From assembly GCA_002723015.1 (NCBI GenBank), contig PBNG01000100.1, positions 1-14,332 on the forward strand: DNA of 14,332 nucleotides. The letters are read 5' to 3'. The position numbers and the translations under genes are program-made. Source of the stretch: Roseibacillus sp. GTDB lineage: Bacteria; Verrucomicrobiota; Verrucomicrobiae; Verrucomicrobiales; Akkermansiaceae. Each line of letters begins with the position of its first letter. Positions within the stretch are counted from its first letter, which is position 1. Shown here one piece after another: positions 6,986 through 14,332 of the stretch. The notes beneath the pieces were generated by a model. It was not told the origin of the DNA, made no database searches, and saw only the letters and a program-made list of their open reading frames with translations.

Positions 6986-7864
6986 ATGGGATATGCCGAT
7001 AGAGAGTATTTCAGGGAGGGGGAGGGACGCCCCCCGGGCCGTCTCGCTGGCGCTCCGGTCATCAAGTGGCTTCTGATCCTGAACGTTGGAATATTCATTA
7101 TTTCGCTTTTCCTTGATCTCAGAACCACCATTGAGGCCGTGGGATCCTTTACGGTGGGACAAGGGATCAGAGGCCTGCAGATCTGGCGTTTTATTACGTT
7201 CCAGTTTCTGCACGCAGACTTCGGGCACCTTTTCTTCAACTCGATAGCCCTTTACTTTTTCGGGACCTTTGTAGAGCAGCAGCTTCGCAGTCGAGCCTTC
7301 CTCATCTTTTACCTGCTATGTGGGGTGGCGGGTGCCCTCGCAGCTAGTTTGCTCGGGCTGGTCAACAAGGGAGACTACTCCTGGCAGCTAGTTGGAGCGT
7401 CGGCAGGAATATTCGGGATTCTGGCGGTCGCGGCGCTGGTTGCCCCTGAAATGCGTGTTCGTCTTCTGTTTCCTCCGGTGACCCTTACGATGCGGCTTCT
7501 CGCAATTATCTTGCTCGCCTTCGGAGTTCTGGTCGTGCTCTCCAGTGGACGGAATGCCGGGGGAGAAGCAGGGCATCTGGGGGGCGCGTTGGCTGGGTTT
7601 CTCATGTGGAAAATCCCCATGCTCCGTGAGCTTCTGATGGGGGCTGGACGCTCCCGGAAAAAGACCCCGAGGAAGGGGCGTGGGTTCCGTGTCCGAATCA
7701 CAAGAGAGAAAAAGAGCTATAAGCGGAAGTTGAGTCCTAGGATCAATGATGCCGGGGGACAGCCTACAGAGGTGGACCGGATTCTCGATAAGATCAATGA
7801 GCATGGGCTTCAGTCACTCACCGAAGAAGAGAGAAAACTTCTTAGTGACTCCGGGAAAAAATAA
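6986..7864 (+). CDS. Rhomboid family intramembrane serine protease
   Basis: Polytopic protease of 292 residues that would cleave transmembrane substrates within the membrane. The catalytic Ser is S139 in GASAGIFG (137-144) and the catalytic His is H197 in AGHLGG (195-200). The conserved HADFGHLFFN (76-85) supplies the oxyanion-side His and Asn. About six hydrophobic helices lie between residues 26 and 210. After the last helix comes a strongly basic linker (about 222-249), then a small acidic C-terminal domain, TEVDRILDKINEHGLQSLTE (261-280). I recognise this C-terminal domain as the one often attached to bacterial rhomboids (DUF6576-like). The start ATG at 6986 has GAAGG at 6976-6980. All catalytic elements are present, so it should be active. 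The substrate is unknown, and MazG follows in the same direction after about 110 bp. Confidence 0.92.
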   Translation: MGYADREYFREGEGRPPGRLAGAPVIKWLLILNVGIFIISLFLDLRTTIEAVGSFTVGQGIRGLQIWRFITFQFLHADFGHLFFNSIALYFFGTFVEQQLRSRAFLIFYLLCGVAGALAASLLGLVNKGDYSWQLVGASAGIFGILAVAALVAPEMRVRLLFPPVTLTMRLLAIILLAFGVLVVLSSGRNAGGEAGHLGGALAGFLMWKIPMLRELLMGAGRSRKKTPRKGRGFRVRITREKKSYKRKLSPRINDAGGQPTEVDRILDKINEHGLQSLTEEERKLLSDSGKK

Positions 7865-7974
7865 GGCGCTAGAGGAGCCGAGGGCATGGGGCAACTCGCT
7901 GGATGTGGGCAGTATTTTTAAGGCTCCCTTTTCTGCCTCGTTTCGCCTTCACTCCTTGCGTGACCGACGAGGAG

Positions 7975-8790
7975 ATGATCAGTTGCTCGGCTCCTGAGCG
8001 CCAGATGGAGCGGCTGCGAGCCATCATGCACCGACTTCGTGGGCCGGGTGGATGCCCCTGGGATGCAGAGCAGTCTCATTCCAGCCTCATATCAAATTTA
8101 ATTGAGGAGACGTATGAAACCGTTGACGCGATACGGCGAGAAGACTGGGTGCATCTGGAGGAGGAGCTTGGAGACCTGCTTCTACAGGTGGTGTTTCACG
8201 GAGAGCTGGCAGAGGAGGCGGGGAGATACAACCTTGATGATATCGCCCGGGGGATCTGCGATAAGCTGGTGAGGCGCCATCCTCATGTCTATTCCGATGG
8301 TCATGCCAAGGATACCACCGCGGTGCTGAACCGTTGGGAAGAAATCAAACGCGAGGAAAAAGGGCATGAGGAGCAGCCCTACCTCCATGGGGTCGGCAAG
8401 GGTCTTCCTGCGGCTCTGCGGGCGGGGAAACTGCAGAAAAAGGCGGGCAAGGTGGGATTCGACTGGCCGGACCTCGCAGGGGTCCTGTCGAAAATCGAAG
8501 AGGAATTCCAGGAGGTGAAAGACGAGTTGCCTCCGGTTGGCGCCGGGGCGACGCCAGCTCTCGAGGCAGAGGTAGGTGATCTCCTGTTCTCCGTTGTAAA
8601 TCTGGCCCGTAAACTGGGGATCGACCCCGAAGCGGCTCTCGAGGGGGCAAACGTAAAATTTGCGGACCGGTTCGCCGCGATGGAGAAGGGACTGCTGGAG
8701 GAAGGGCGCTCACTTGAGGAAGCCAGCCTGGGTGAGATGGAGCACGGGTGGGAGCGGGCCAAGGCGTCCGTTCCAGGTGGGAGCCCTTAG
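7975..8790 (+). CDS. mazG: Nucleoside triphosphate pyrophosphohydrolase MazG
   Basis: Cytoplasmic all-alpha NTP pyrophosphatase that hydrolyses (d)NTPs to the monophosphate and PPi, a housekeeping role limiting aberrant nucleotides. Numbering from 7975 (271 residues), the first MazG domain shows GCPWD (26-30), EETYE (44-48) and EELGDLLLQVVFH (63-75). The second repeat shows EEEFQEVKDE (175-184), EVGDLLFSVVN (199-209) and KFADRF (228-233), so both domains keep their acidic Mg-binding motifs. The start is uncertain: the frame is open to an ATG at 7903, with a GTG at 7960 and ATGs at 7975 and 8005. I chose 7975 because family members begin about 10 residues before the QMERLRAIMHRLR helix; the upstream 24 residues look non-homologous. 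A short inverted repeat and T-run follow the stop, and the next gene converges after 2 bp. Confidence 0.92.
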   Translation: MISCSAPERQMERLRAIMHRLRGPGGCPWDAEQSHSSLISNLIEETYETVDAIRREDWVHLEEELGDLLLQVVFHGELAEEAGRYNLDDIARGICDKLVRRHPHVYSDGHAKDTTAVLNRWEEIKREEKGHEEQPYLHGVGKGLPAALRAGKLQKKAGKVGFDWPDLAGVLSKIEEEFQEVKDELPPVGAGATPALEAEVGDLLFSVVNLARKLGIDPEAALEGANVKFADRFAAMEKGLLEEGRSLEEASLGEMEHGWERAKASVPGGSP

Positions 8791-8817
8791 GATCAGGGCC
8801 CGGGGTCTTTTTCCCGG
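8783..8817. terminator. Inverted repeats at the mazG / secreted-protein convergent junction
   Basis: GCCCT (8783-8787) is mirrored by AGGGC (8795-8799) around both stop codons (TAG 8788-8790 plus strand; 8793-8795 minus strand). Immediately after, CCGGG (8800-8804) pairs with CCCGG (8813-8817) around a loop containing five T. On the plus strand a stem followed by the T-run at 8808-8812 could end mazG transcription. The stems are short (5 bp), so confidence is modest. Confidence 0.4.
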
Positions 8818-9335
8818 AAGGATTGAATGATGGAAAGAGCGTCTTTCTGGAGTGCTGCGGTGAGTGGACTGGGGAGGGCCGCCTGCATCAAGATGACAGA
8901 GTCCTTCGCGTCGATGAGGACGAGGTAGTATGTGAATCTGACAGCTTCGCCTTGTGCGGTTGCCTTGACGGGGACGACTCCGAATATTGCAGGTTTACCG
9001 TCGAAGTTATCCTGCTTTTGCGATTGAACCTTGGCACTGAGCTTCAGGCCAGCCTTCTCAAAAGCGTGGACCCTTGCGGCGAGGGTTCCCTCCAGATCCG
9101 CTTTTCGGCCTTTCTTTACCCGAAGCTTGTAGGTGGAAAAGGAGCCCTCTCCCGAGGGGGCATCGTATTGAAGGACGGAGGCAGGATCGCTCTTGCTTGG
9201 GGACTTCTTCCATCCGGGAGGGATCTCGATTGAGAATCGGTTATCAGCAAAGGAGACCTTCTCAGCTTCCTGGGCAGACGCGCTGGCGACCCAGAGCAGA
9301 AGAACAAGGTGTGGGAACAGCACTTTGAATGTCAC
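8793..9335 (-). CDS. Secreted PsbP/DcrB-like domain protein
   Basis: Small exported protein of about 180 residues. The frame is open upstream to 9419, but the GTG at 9333-9335 begins a clean signal peptide (MTFKVLFPHLVLLLWVASASA, read with Met) with an ASA-type cleavage before QEAEKV, so I place the start there. The mature part, from DNRFSIEIPPGWKKS through QAALPSPLT to IIQSFRE, has the strand/turn pattern of the PsbP/Mog1/DcrB-type fold: an 'F-x-I-x-hydrophobic-P-x-G-W' opening and a final helix ending in hydrophobic-x-S-F. No catalytic residues are evident; such domains bind other proteins or ligands in the envelope. No strong Shine-Dalgarno is visible. It lies about 75 bp past the tsf terminator in the same direction, so it is probably transcribed separately. 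Confidence 0.7.
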   Translation of the reverse strand: MTFKVLFPHLVLLLWVASASAQEAEKVSFADNRFSIEIPPGWKKSPSKSDPASVLQYDAPSGEGSFSTYKLRVKKGRKADLEGTLAARVHAFEKAGLKLSAKVQSQKQDNFDGKPAIFGVVPVKATAQGEAVRFTYYLVLIDAKDSVILMQAALPSPLTAALQKDALSIIQSFREKDPGP

Positions 9336-9409
9336 ATCTAAGCGCCTAAGCGTGCAGGGAAGAGAATGCCAGAAATATTTGGCTGCGAGAAGGGCCTCGT
9401 GTTGCTGCC

Positions 9410-9443
9410 AAAAAAACAAAAAACCTCACGCGGAGGCGCGAGG
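9410..9443 (-). terminator. Intrinsic terminator of rpsB-tsf
   Basis: Read on the minus strand, an 8-bp stem, CCTCGCGC with GCGTGAGG (one G-T pair), closes a 4-base CTCC loop. It is followed directly by TTTTTTGTTTTTTT. Plus-strand arms are 9424-9431 and 9436-9443 and the A-tract is 9410-9423. It starts about 30 bases past the tsf stop and is the clearest terminator in the window. Confidence 0.92.
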
Positions 9444-9474
9444 GTTGAGGAATCCCTTCAGTTCTTACCGGGCC

Positions 9475-10344
9475 CTACTCTCCGAGGGCGTAGCGAACAA
9501 ACCGTCGGATTGAGAGGGTATCGTTGAGGCCTTTTCCGGTTGTTTCCAGAAGCGCACCTACCGAAACATCAGGGTCCTTGACAAAGGCTTGCTCCAGCAG
9601 GCAGCGCTCGGCGTAGAACTTGCCAAGTTTTCCCTGGGCGGCCCCATCGATTCGTTCTGCTGGAACTCCGCGTGCCTCGAGTTCCTTGCGCGCGATTTCC
9701 TTCTCCGATTCTACGAGGTCGGCGGGGATGTCATCGCGGTCTATCCCTGCAGGCGACAGAGCGGCAATGTGGAGAGTCAGGTCCTTCACGAGGGAGCGGA
9801 AGTCGTCGTTGGATGTGGTGCCATGATTTTCGCAGCCTACTTCGAGCATGACTCCGACCTTTCCCCCAAGGTGGATGTAAGATGCGACGAGTCCTGAGCC
9901 CTCCATGACGTAGCGTGTCAGCCGCCTGAACTGAAGGTTCTCCCCGAGTTCTATCACCTTGGCCTTGACAAAGTCGTCGATACTGCCGTCCCCATGGGGA
10001 AGGGAGTGGGCAGCCTCCGCGTCGGTGGCTTCAGATGCCGCAACCGCACTGACGAGCTCCGATACAAATGCCTGGAAGTTGTCGTTCTTGGCAACAAAGT
10101 CTGTCTCGCAATTGATCTCTGCCAGAATGCCATGTTTGGCATCAGGCTCAATCTGTGCGGCAACAACGCCTTCCTTGGCAGAGCGATCAGCTTTCTTGGC
10201 GGCCTTGATGGCCCCGGCTTCACGCAACTTTTTGATGGCAGCCTCGATGTCTCCGTCGGTTTCCTGAAGTGCCTTCTTGCACTCCATCATTCCTGCATTG
10301 GTGCGGTCGCGGAGTTCCTTAACTTGAGATGCGGTAATAGACAT
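9475..10344 (-). CDS. tsf: Translation elongation factor Ts
   Basis: Guanine nucleotide exchange factor that regenerates EF-Tu-GTP in the cytoplasm during protein synthesis. The 289-residue product begins MSITASQVKELRDRTNAGMM, followed by ECKKALQETDGDIEAAIKKL, the standard EF-Ts N-terminal domain. The core signature INCETDFVAKN (77-87), which contacts EF-Tu, is intact. GGKVGVMLEV (160-169) and the C-terminal GKGLNDTLSIRRFVRYALG region are also typical. The frame extends 13 codons upstream of 10344, but homology begins at this ATG. The length is normal for a two-subdomain EF-Ts. It lies 78 bp downstream of rpsB in the usual bacterial order and is closed by the terminator at 9410-9443, so pyrH and frr, which often follow, are not part of this unit. 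Confidence 0.97.
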   Translation of the reverse strand: MSITASQVKELRDRTNAGMMECKKALQETDGDIEAAIKKLREAGAIKAAKKADRSAKEGVVAAQIEPDAKHGILAEINCETDFVAKNDNFQAFVSELVSAVAASEATDAEAAHSLPHGDGSIDDFVKAKVIELGENLQFRRLTRYVMEGSGLVASYIHLGGKVGVMLEVGCENHGTTSNDDFRSLVKDLTLHIAALSPAGIDRDDIPADLVESEKEIARKELEARGVPAERIDGAAQGKLGKFYAERCLLEQAFVKDPDVSVGALLETTGKGLNDTLSIRRFVRYALGE

Positions 10345-10422
10345 TGGGAAGTGAACTTTGGGGTTGTCTGGTAAGCTCGGCAATTGCGGGCCAGATGGGG
10401 GGCTTTTCGTGGGAGCGCTCTA

Positions 10423-11103
10423 TCACTTGGAAGCAACCACGATGGAATCGACAAGGTTCTGCAGGATGATCCGGACTGATCGGATTGAGTCATCGTTGGC
10501 AGGAATAGGGTAATCGATGATGCTGGGATCTCCGTTCGTATCGATTATCCCGACAATGGGAATCTCGAGGCGCCGCGCTTCAGCAACGGCGATGGATTCC
10601 TTGGCGGTGTCGACGATAACGAGGGCCTGGGGGGGCTTGTCCATCTCGCGAACGCCCTGCAGGTTACGCAGAAGTTTGTTTTTCTCCCGGTTCAAGGCGG
10701 CAAGCTCCTTCTTGGACATGGCTTTGTATTCCGGGGCCTTTTCGATTCCTTCGAGGTACTTGAGCCGTTCTACGGATTGCCGGATGGTTGCCAAGTTCGT
10801 AAGGGTGCCCCCCAGCCAGCGGTGGTTGACGTAGAACTGCCCAGCGGCCTGAGCTGCCTCGCTGACCGCTTGCTGGGCCTGCTGTTTACAGCCGACAAAG
10901 AGGATCTTCCTCTTCTTGGCCGCCAGCCCGGAGATAAAGTCCGAGGCCTTGTCGAGACAACGGACGGTCTCCTCCAGATCGATGATGTGGATGCCGCCCT
11001 TGTCTTTCATCAGGTAGGGACGCATTCCCGGGTTCCACTTGCGGGTCTGGTGTCCGTAATGGACTCCCGCCTCCACCATTTCCTTAATTAAGTCGTTGAT
11101 CAT
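10423..11103 (-). CDS. rpsB: 30S ribosomal protein S2
   Basis: Small-subunit ribosomal protein that binds 16S rRNA near the mRNA exit side and is needed for S1 association in many bacteria. The 226-residue product starts MINDLIKEMVEAGVHYGHQT and carries both S2 signatures: VHYGHQTRKWNPGM (14-27) and NHRWLGGTLTN (93-103). RKILFVGCKQQA, the coiled-coil helices (about 105-155) and PPQALVIVDT / IPIVGIIDTNGDPS are also standard. The frame stays open 60 codons upstream, but that sequence has no S2 character. The ATG at 11101-11103 has GGAAG about 8 bases upstream, which fixes the start. The protein is slightly shorter than E. coli S2 because it has little C-terminal tail. It is first in the rpsB-tsf operon. 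Confidence 0.97.
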   Translation of the reverse strand: MINDLIKEMVEAGVHYGHQTRKWNPGMRPYLMKDKGGIHIIDLEETVRCLDKASDFISGLAAKKRKILFVGCKQQAQQAVSEAAQAAGQFYVNHRWLGGTLTNLATIRQSVERLKYLEGIEKAPEYKAMSKKELAALNREKNKLLRNLQGVREMDKPPQALVIVDTAKESIAVAEARRLEIPIVGIIDTNGDPSIIDYPIPANDDSIRSVRIILQNLVDSIVVASK

Positions 11104-11345
11104 ATTGCTGTCTTCCGTTGATTCACAGAAGCTCTCTTGTGAGGAGGCCCGCCGCGTGCTTGTTCCCTTCGGCTCTCCATTGTTCTGCGGCGGCGCGAGG
11201 AAGGGGCGGGGGAAGTAGGCAATTGAGCCCAGCTTGGCAAGGAATTTCACGGAAATAGTAGCTAAGTCCCGACGAAAAGGCATTGTGGCGCCTCAGCAGT
11301 CCCTGCTGGTTTGAATTTGATTCGTCACCGGTGTAGGTTCCCCGC
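11104..11345. other. rpsB upstream region, divergent from a membrane protein gene, with a GC-rich stem-loop
   Basis: This 242-bp divergent spacer would contain the rpsB promoter and leader. A perfect 7-bp all-GC inverted repeat (11149-11155 and 11187-11193, CCGCCGC/GCGGCGG) encloses 31 bases and lies about 46-90 bases before the rpsB ATG. Inside it TTGTTC occurs twice in direct orientation (11160-11165, 11180-11185). Farther up is a 6-bp hairpin, CAGCAG-TCC-CTGCTG (11294-11308), and the palindrome CACCGGTG (11326-11333). The GC stem could be part of an S2 autoregulatory leader, which is inference. I see no confident promoter on either strand. Confidence 0.45.
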
Positions 11346-12026
11346 GTGAGTGGAGAGGGCGCGGCTGCCAAGTCCCACGGGGCGACAGGGCCTCTGTCGG
11401 GGCGAGCGTCCGGCTATCCCGGCTCCCTGCGATCCTCTCTGCTTGGTGGCGGAATCCTCGTTCTAATCCTGTCCTCCGTTCTTTTCCTGCGCGAGCATTC
11501 GGACCTCGAGAGGGGGACAGTAGGGACCACGGGGATTCGGGAAATCGACTGGATCGCATGCTGGCTGATCGCCATGGTCCTCGTAGCGATTTACTCAGGT
11601 TTCCTGATGCTGCGCGAGTCGCGCTCGGAGGGCACGCCATTCCCTCCCAAGGGGCTCAAAAAAGTGCTCAGGGCCTGCTGGGTCCCAATGCTGATCGGGG
11701 GAATCGTTGGAACGGTGCTGGTGATCTCGCTCACGCCTGCGGTCGGAGCCGCATTCTGGGCTGCCTGCTTCGGGGTGGCCCTGCTCGCGACCCGTGGATC
11801 GGCCCCAAGGGTGATTTCTCGCTTGGGATGGCTGATTCTTCCCAGCGGCCTGATGGCGGTCGCTTATTCGTGGAGCGATGGGATGCATCCCCTGCCTTTG
11901 CTGGGTGTTCCGGAACACCTGGAAAGTCCAATGTTGGAGGCAGATTTGATTATGGGGGTATGCTTCGGGCTTATTCCCCTTGTCTACGGGGCTATCTTTG
12001 TAAAAGACACGAAGACCTCCCGGTGA
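11346..12026 (+). CDS. Polytopic membrane protein of unknown function
   Basis: Hydrophobic 226-residue protein with about six predicted membrane helices: roughly 33-48, 69-89, 112-130, 135-149, 158-175 and 200-219. The first 30 residues are Gly/Ser/Ala-rich and probably cytoplasmic; the tail is short and basic (KDTKTSR). I do not recognise a family, and no catalytic or transport motif stands out. The frame begins at a GTG (11346-11348) just after an in-frame TAG at 11334-11336, and there is no internal Met until the second helix, so GTG is the only plausible start. No good Shine-Dalgarno precedes it. It is divergent from rpsB and is followed, after a 140-bp spacer, by a secreted protein gene on the same strand. 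Hydrophobic pattern and codon choice support a real gene. Confidence 0.7.
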   Translation: MSGEGAAAKSHGATGPLSGRASGYPGSLRSSLLGGGILVLILSSVLFLREHSDLERGTVGTTGIREIDWIACWLIAMVLVAIYSGFLMLRESRSEGTPFPPKGLKKVLRACWVPMLIGGIVGTVLVISLTPAVGAAFWAACFGVALLATRGSAPRVISRLGWLILPSGLMAVAYSWSDGMHPLPLLGVPEHLESPMLEADLIMGVCFGLIPLVYGAIFVKDTKTSR

Positions 12027-12166
12027 GGGACAGCCATAGCAGGCAGGCGCCATTCTCTGGCATTATTGTCGTCCTAAAATCGTGAGGCTGGTCCAAGTCT
12101 CAGTAAATTCCCTTTGATCCGGTCCGTTAATTGGGTGAGGTTTGGAAGACGCTGATCAGTTTCATC

Positions 12167-13150
12167 ATGTCAAGAATTCCAGCTTTCTTGTTTTTCCTGT
12201 TTCTCTCCTCTCCTCTTCCCGGAGAGCCGGAGACACTTAGCGCCCTCGATGTTCAGCTTCTCCTGGAGAAGATCAAGACCCTGCAAGAGGGGTCCCAGAA
12301 GGTTATCGGGGCTCGCTATTCTACTGCGCACTCAGCATTTCGAGCTGCGATTCAAAGCGACTCTGCAGCGTATTCCCTCTTCGTTGACTGCACGGAGAAA
12401 GTGCAGTTTGAAGAAAAGCAGAAGAGTGGAAGCGAGTTCCGGGATTGGAAGAGACGTCACAAGGAACGCTCGGACAGTCCGGCCTTCCGTCGTGCCCTTC
12501 GGCATCAATTGAACTGGCTCCTCCTGACTCTTCAGGCGGCCTCTGAACCCAAGAAGAGAGATGAGCTTTGGACAAAGGCGCTTGATCATATTGATACGAT
12601 CCTGAAGGACGCGAAGGATCTGGAGGGAGCGCAGGGCATGCTGCGCCAGAATGTTTTGGACACCGTATTCGCCGAGGCCTACTCGGTTGACAATATAGAT
12701 ATTACTGATTGGCCCGGTTCTCCCCTGCAGCTGGAGGCAGTTTATGAAGGACTTGTCCTGCCTTCACTCCGCAGCATGAAGACCCTGAGTGAACTCGAAC
12801 AGGCTTGGGAGCGACGGATTCTACATGAGGGAACGATGATTGAGATCTGGAACAAACCCAAGAAGGGTCTGGGGCGACCGGAAAATTCCCCTCCGATGGA
12901 ACAGTTTCTTGAAGAGCGGCGACCGCAGTTGCAGTGGAAGAAGGAGATGGACCTGTTCGCAGTAGGAGACCAGAAGCGGGCGTCCCTCCGGATGCTTAAG
13001 CATATTGAAGCCCATGCAGCCCATCCGGACATTGCGACTTGGATCTCGGAATTTCGCGCAGCGGTGAAGGGGCAGGTTGCCGCGCCACCGGCAGAGGAAT
13101 CCGGGACGGCGGGCGAAGCCCAGGATGCGGCCGGTAAGATCAAGCCCTGA
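12167..13150 (+). CDS. Secreted helical protein of unknown function
   Basis: Exported 327-residue protein. The signal peptide (MSRIPAFLFFLFLSS, cleavage near 18-20) supports the ATG at 12167; a TTG at 12131 would only add 12 codons ahead of it. The mature part is predicted mostly helical and highly charged, rich in Glu, Lys, Arg and Gln (for example FRDWKRRHKERSDSPAFRRA and KKRDELWTKALDHIDTI). It has repeated Leu spacing but no obvious coiled-coil register. The C-terminal tail (AAPPAEESGTAGEAQDAAG) is low complexity and Ala/Pro/Glu-rich. I recognise no enzyme motif or binding domain. There is no strong Shine-Dalgarno. It may be a lineage-specific periplasmic protein. Its stop lies in an inverted repeat shared with the convergent YcgQ-like gene. 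Confidence 0.75.
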   Translation: MSRIPAFLFFLFLSSPLPGEPETLSALDVQLLLEKIKTLQEGSQKVIGARYSTAHSAFRAAIQSDSAAYSLFVDCTEKVQFEEKQKSGSEFRDWKRRHKERSDSPAFRRALRHQLNWLLLTLQAASEPKKRDELWTKALDHIDTILKDAKDLEGAQGMLRQNVLDTVFAEAYSVDNIDITDWPGSPLQLEAVYEGLVLPSLRSMKTLSELEQAWERRILHEGTMIEIWNKPKKGLGRPENSPPMEQFLEERRPQLQWKKEMDLFAVGDQKRASLRMLKHIEAHAAHPDIATWISEFRAAVKGQVAAPPAEESGTAGEAQDAAGKIKP

Positions 13151-13190
13151 TGTTCGACCGGCTGGCCGAATCTTTGGACCGGTGCTCTGG

Positions 13191-13197
<7 letters not shown>
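13144..13197. repeat. 7-bp inverted repeat containing both convergent stop codons
   Basis: GCCCTGA at 13144-13150 and TCAGGGC at 13191-13197 are perfect reverse complements, and each arm contains the stop codon of one convergent gene. The 40-base loop holds a further small inverted repeat, ACCGG (13157-13161) with CCGGT (13179-13183). There is no T-tract. It could act as a bidirectional transcript end or RNA-stabilising structure. Confidence 0.35.
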
Positions 13198-14030
<833 letters not shown>

Positions 14031-14041
14031 TGGTCGAGGCG

Positions 14042-14332
14042 TCACCCCGGGGCGTTCAGAGAGAAGGGTGGAGCTTGGCGTTGATCAAAACTTTCGAAAA
14101 CAGGATCGAGCAAGATGCTCAATATTCCAATTCCGACAAAGAGGCCTGCTGCGAGGATCAGGATGAACTTCCGTGAAAGGATCGTGCCGTAGAGAAAGAG
14201 AAGCTTCACATCCATCATGGGACCAAAGACCAGAAAGGCGAGGCGGGGACCATTGCTGAAAGCATCCAGAGTTGCCGCAATGAAGGCATCGGAAGTGCTA
14301 CACAAGCTGAGAAGGAAAGAGAGTCCCATCAA
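14042..14332 (-). CDS. UPF0718/DUF318 (YraQ/ArsP-like) permease, C-terminal part only
   Basis: Integral membrane permease truncated by the window edge; 96 residues are visible and the start lies beyond 14332. The motif GLSFLLSLCSTSDAFIA near the visible N-terminus is characteristic of the PF03773 permease family. FGPMMDVKLLFLYG and a final hydrophobic helix (ILILAAGLFVGIGILSILL) follow, as expected. Some relatives export organoarsenicals (ArsP) and others are uncharacterised. The linked DUF1980 partner with its metal-binding His tract suggests a metal-linked role here, which is inference. The stop at 14042-14044 is 12 bp before the partner's ATG, or overlaps its possible GTG start by 3 bases, so the two genes are almost certainly co-transcribed. 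Confidence 0.88.
   Translation of the reverse strand: MMGLSFLLSLCSTSDAFIAATLDAFSNGPRLAFLVFGPMMDVKLLFLYGTILSRKFILILAAGLFVGIGILSILLDPVFESFDQRQAPPFSLNAPG

Noticed and set aside
10790..10821. TTGCCA-like -35 boxes in the rpsB region
   Set aside because: No acceptable -10 element at the right distance; matches of this quality are expected by chance.
11104..11283. 60-codon N-terminal extension of rpsB in the same frame
   Set aside because: S2 proteins start at MINDLIKEMVEAG, a Shine-Dalgarno precedes that ATG, and the extension lacks S2 similarity.

Overview
The window is about 14.3 kb of moderately GC-rich bacterial chromosome, densely packed with genes and with no mobile elements, tRNA, rRNA or CRISPR array that I can see. 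The protein families point to Verrucomicrobiota, possibly Opitutae-like. The main evidence is a short ECF sigma factor overlapping an anti-sigma-like membrane protein of a type I associate with that phylum, a secreted DUF6807 ('PmoA-related') protein, a heparinase-like secreted protein, and a rhomboid protease with a small C-terminal domain. The taxonomic call is inference from family memory, not from a search.

Layout. (1) Positions 1-2160, plus strand: the 3' part of an M29-like aminopeptidase, a one-domain cupin (stop/start overlap) and a stand-alone SAM methyltransferase matching the C-terminal domain of OvoA (ovothiol biosynthesis). (2) 2144-3094, minus: secreted DUF6807 protein, overlapping the methyltransferase tail-to-tail by 17 bp. 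(3) 3297-4707, plus: ECF-type sigma factor and translationally coupled membrane anti-sigma-like protein. (4) 4731-6824, minus: large secreted protein resembling heparinase II/III-type polysaccharide lyases. (5) 6986-8790, plus: rhomboid protease, then MazG nucleotide pyrophosphohydrolase. (6) 8793-9335, minus: small secreted PsbP/DcrB-like protein. (7) 9475-11103, minus: rpsB then tsf (ribosomal protein S2 and EF-Ts), ending in a clear intrinsic terminator at 9410-9443. (8) 11346-13150, plus: polytopic membrane protein (GTG start) and secreted helical protein, both of unknown function. (9) 13191-14332, minus: a two-gene membrane unit, UPF0718/DUF318 permease (cut by the window edge) and a TIGR03943/DUF1980 (YcgQ-like) partner carrying a His-Asp repeat encoded by a hexanucleotide microsatellite.

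How the genes work together. Coupling is clearest for rpsB-tsf (translation), sigma/anti-sigma (a probable envelope-signal switch with unknown targets) and permease/DUF1980 (a probable membrane transport or metal-related pair). The first three genes may form an operon; only the methyltransferase has a specific pathway assignment, and its partner sulfoxide synthase is not in the window. The secreted DUF6807 and lyase-like proteins suggest a polysaccharide-degrading lifestyle.

The four convergent gene junctions (around 2155, 4719, 8791 and 13170) all contain inverted repeats, and in two of them both stop codons lie in or against the stem. No gap between genes exceeds 300 bp; the longest are 3095-3296, 6825-6985 and 11104-11345. 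I do not see a clearly new multi-gene system. The best leads are the OvoA-like gene cluster, the atypical sigma/anti-sigma pair, the His-repeat permease partner and a possible structured rpsB leader.
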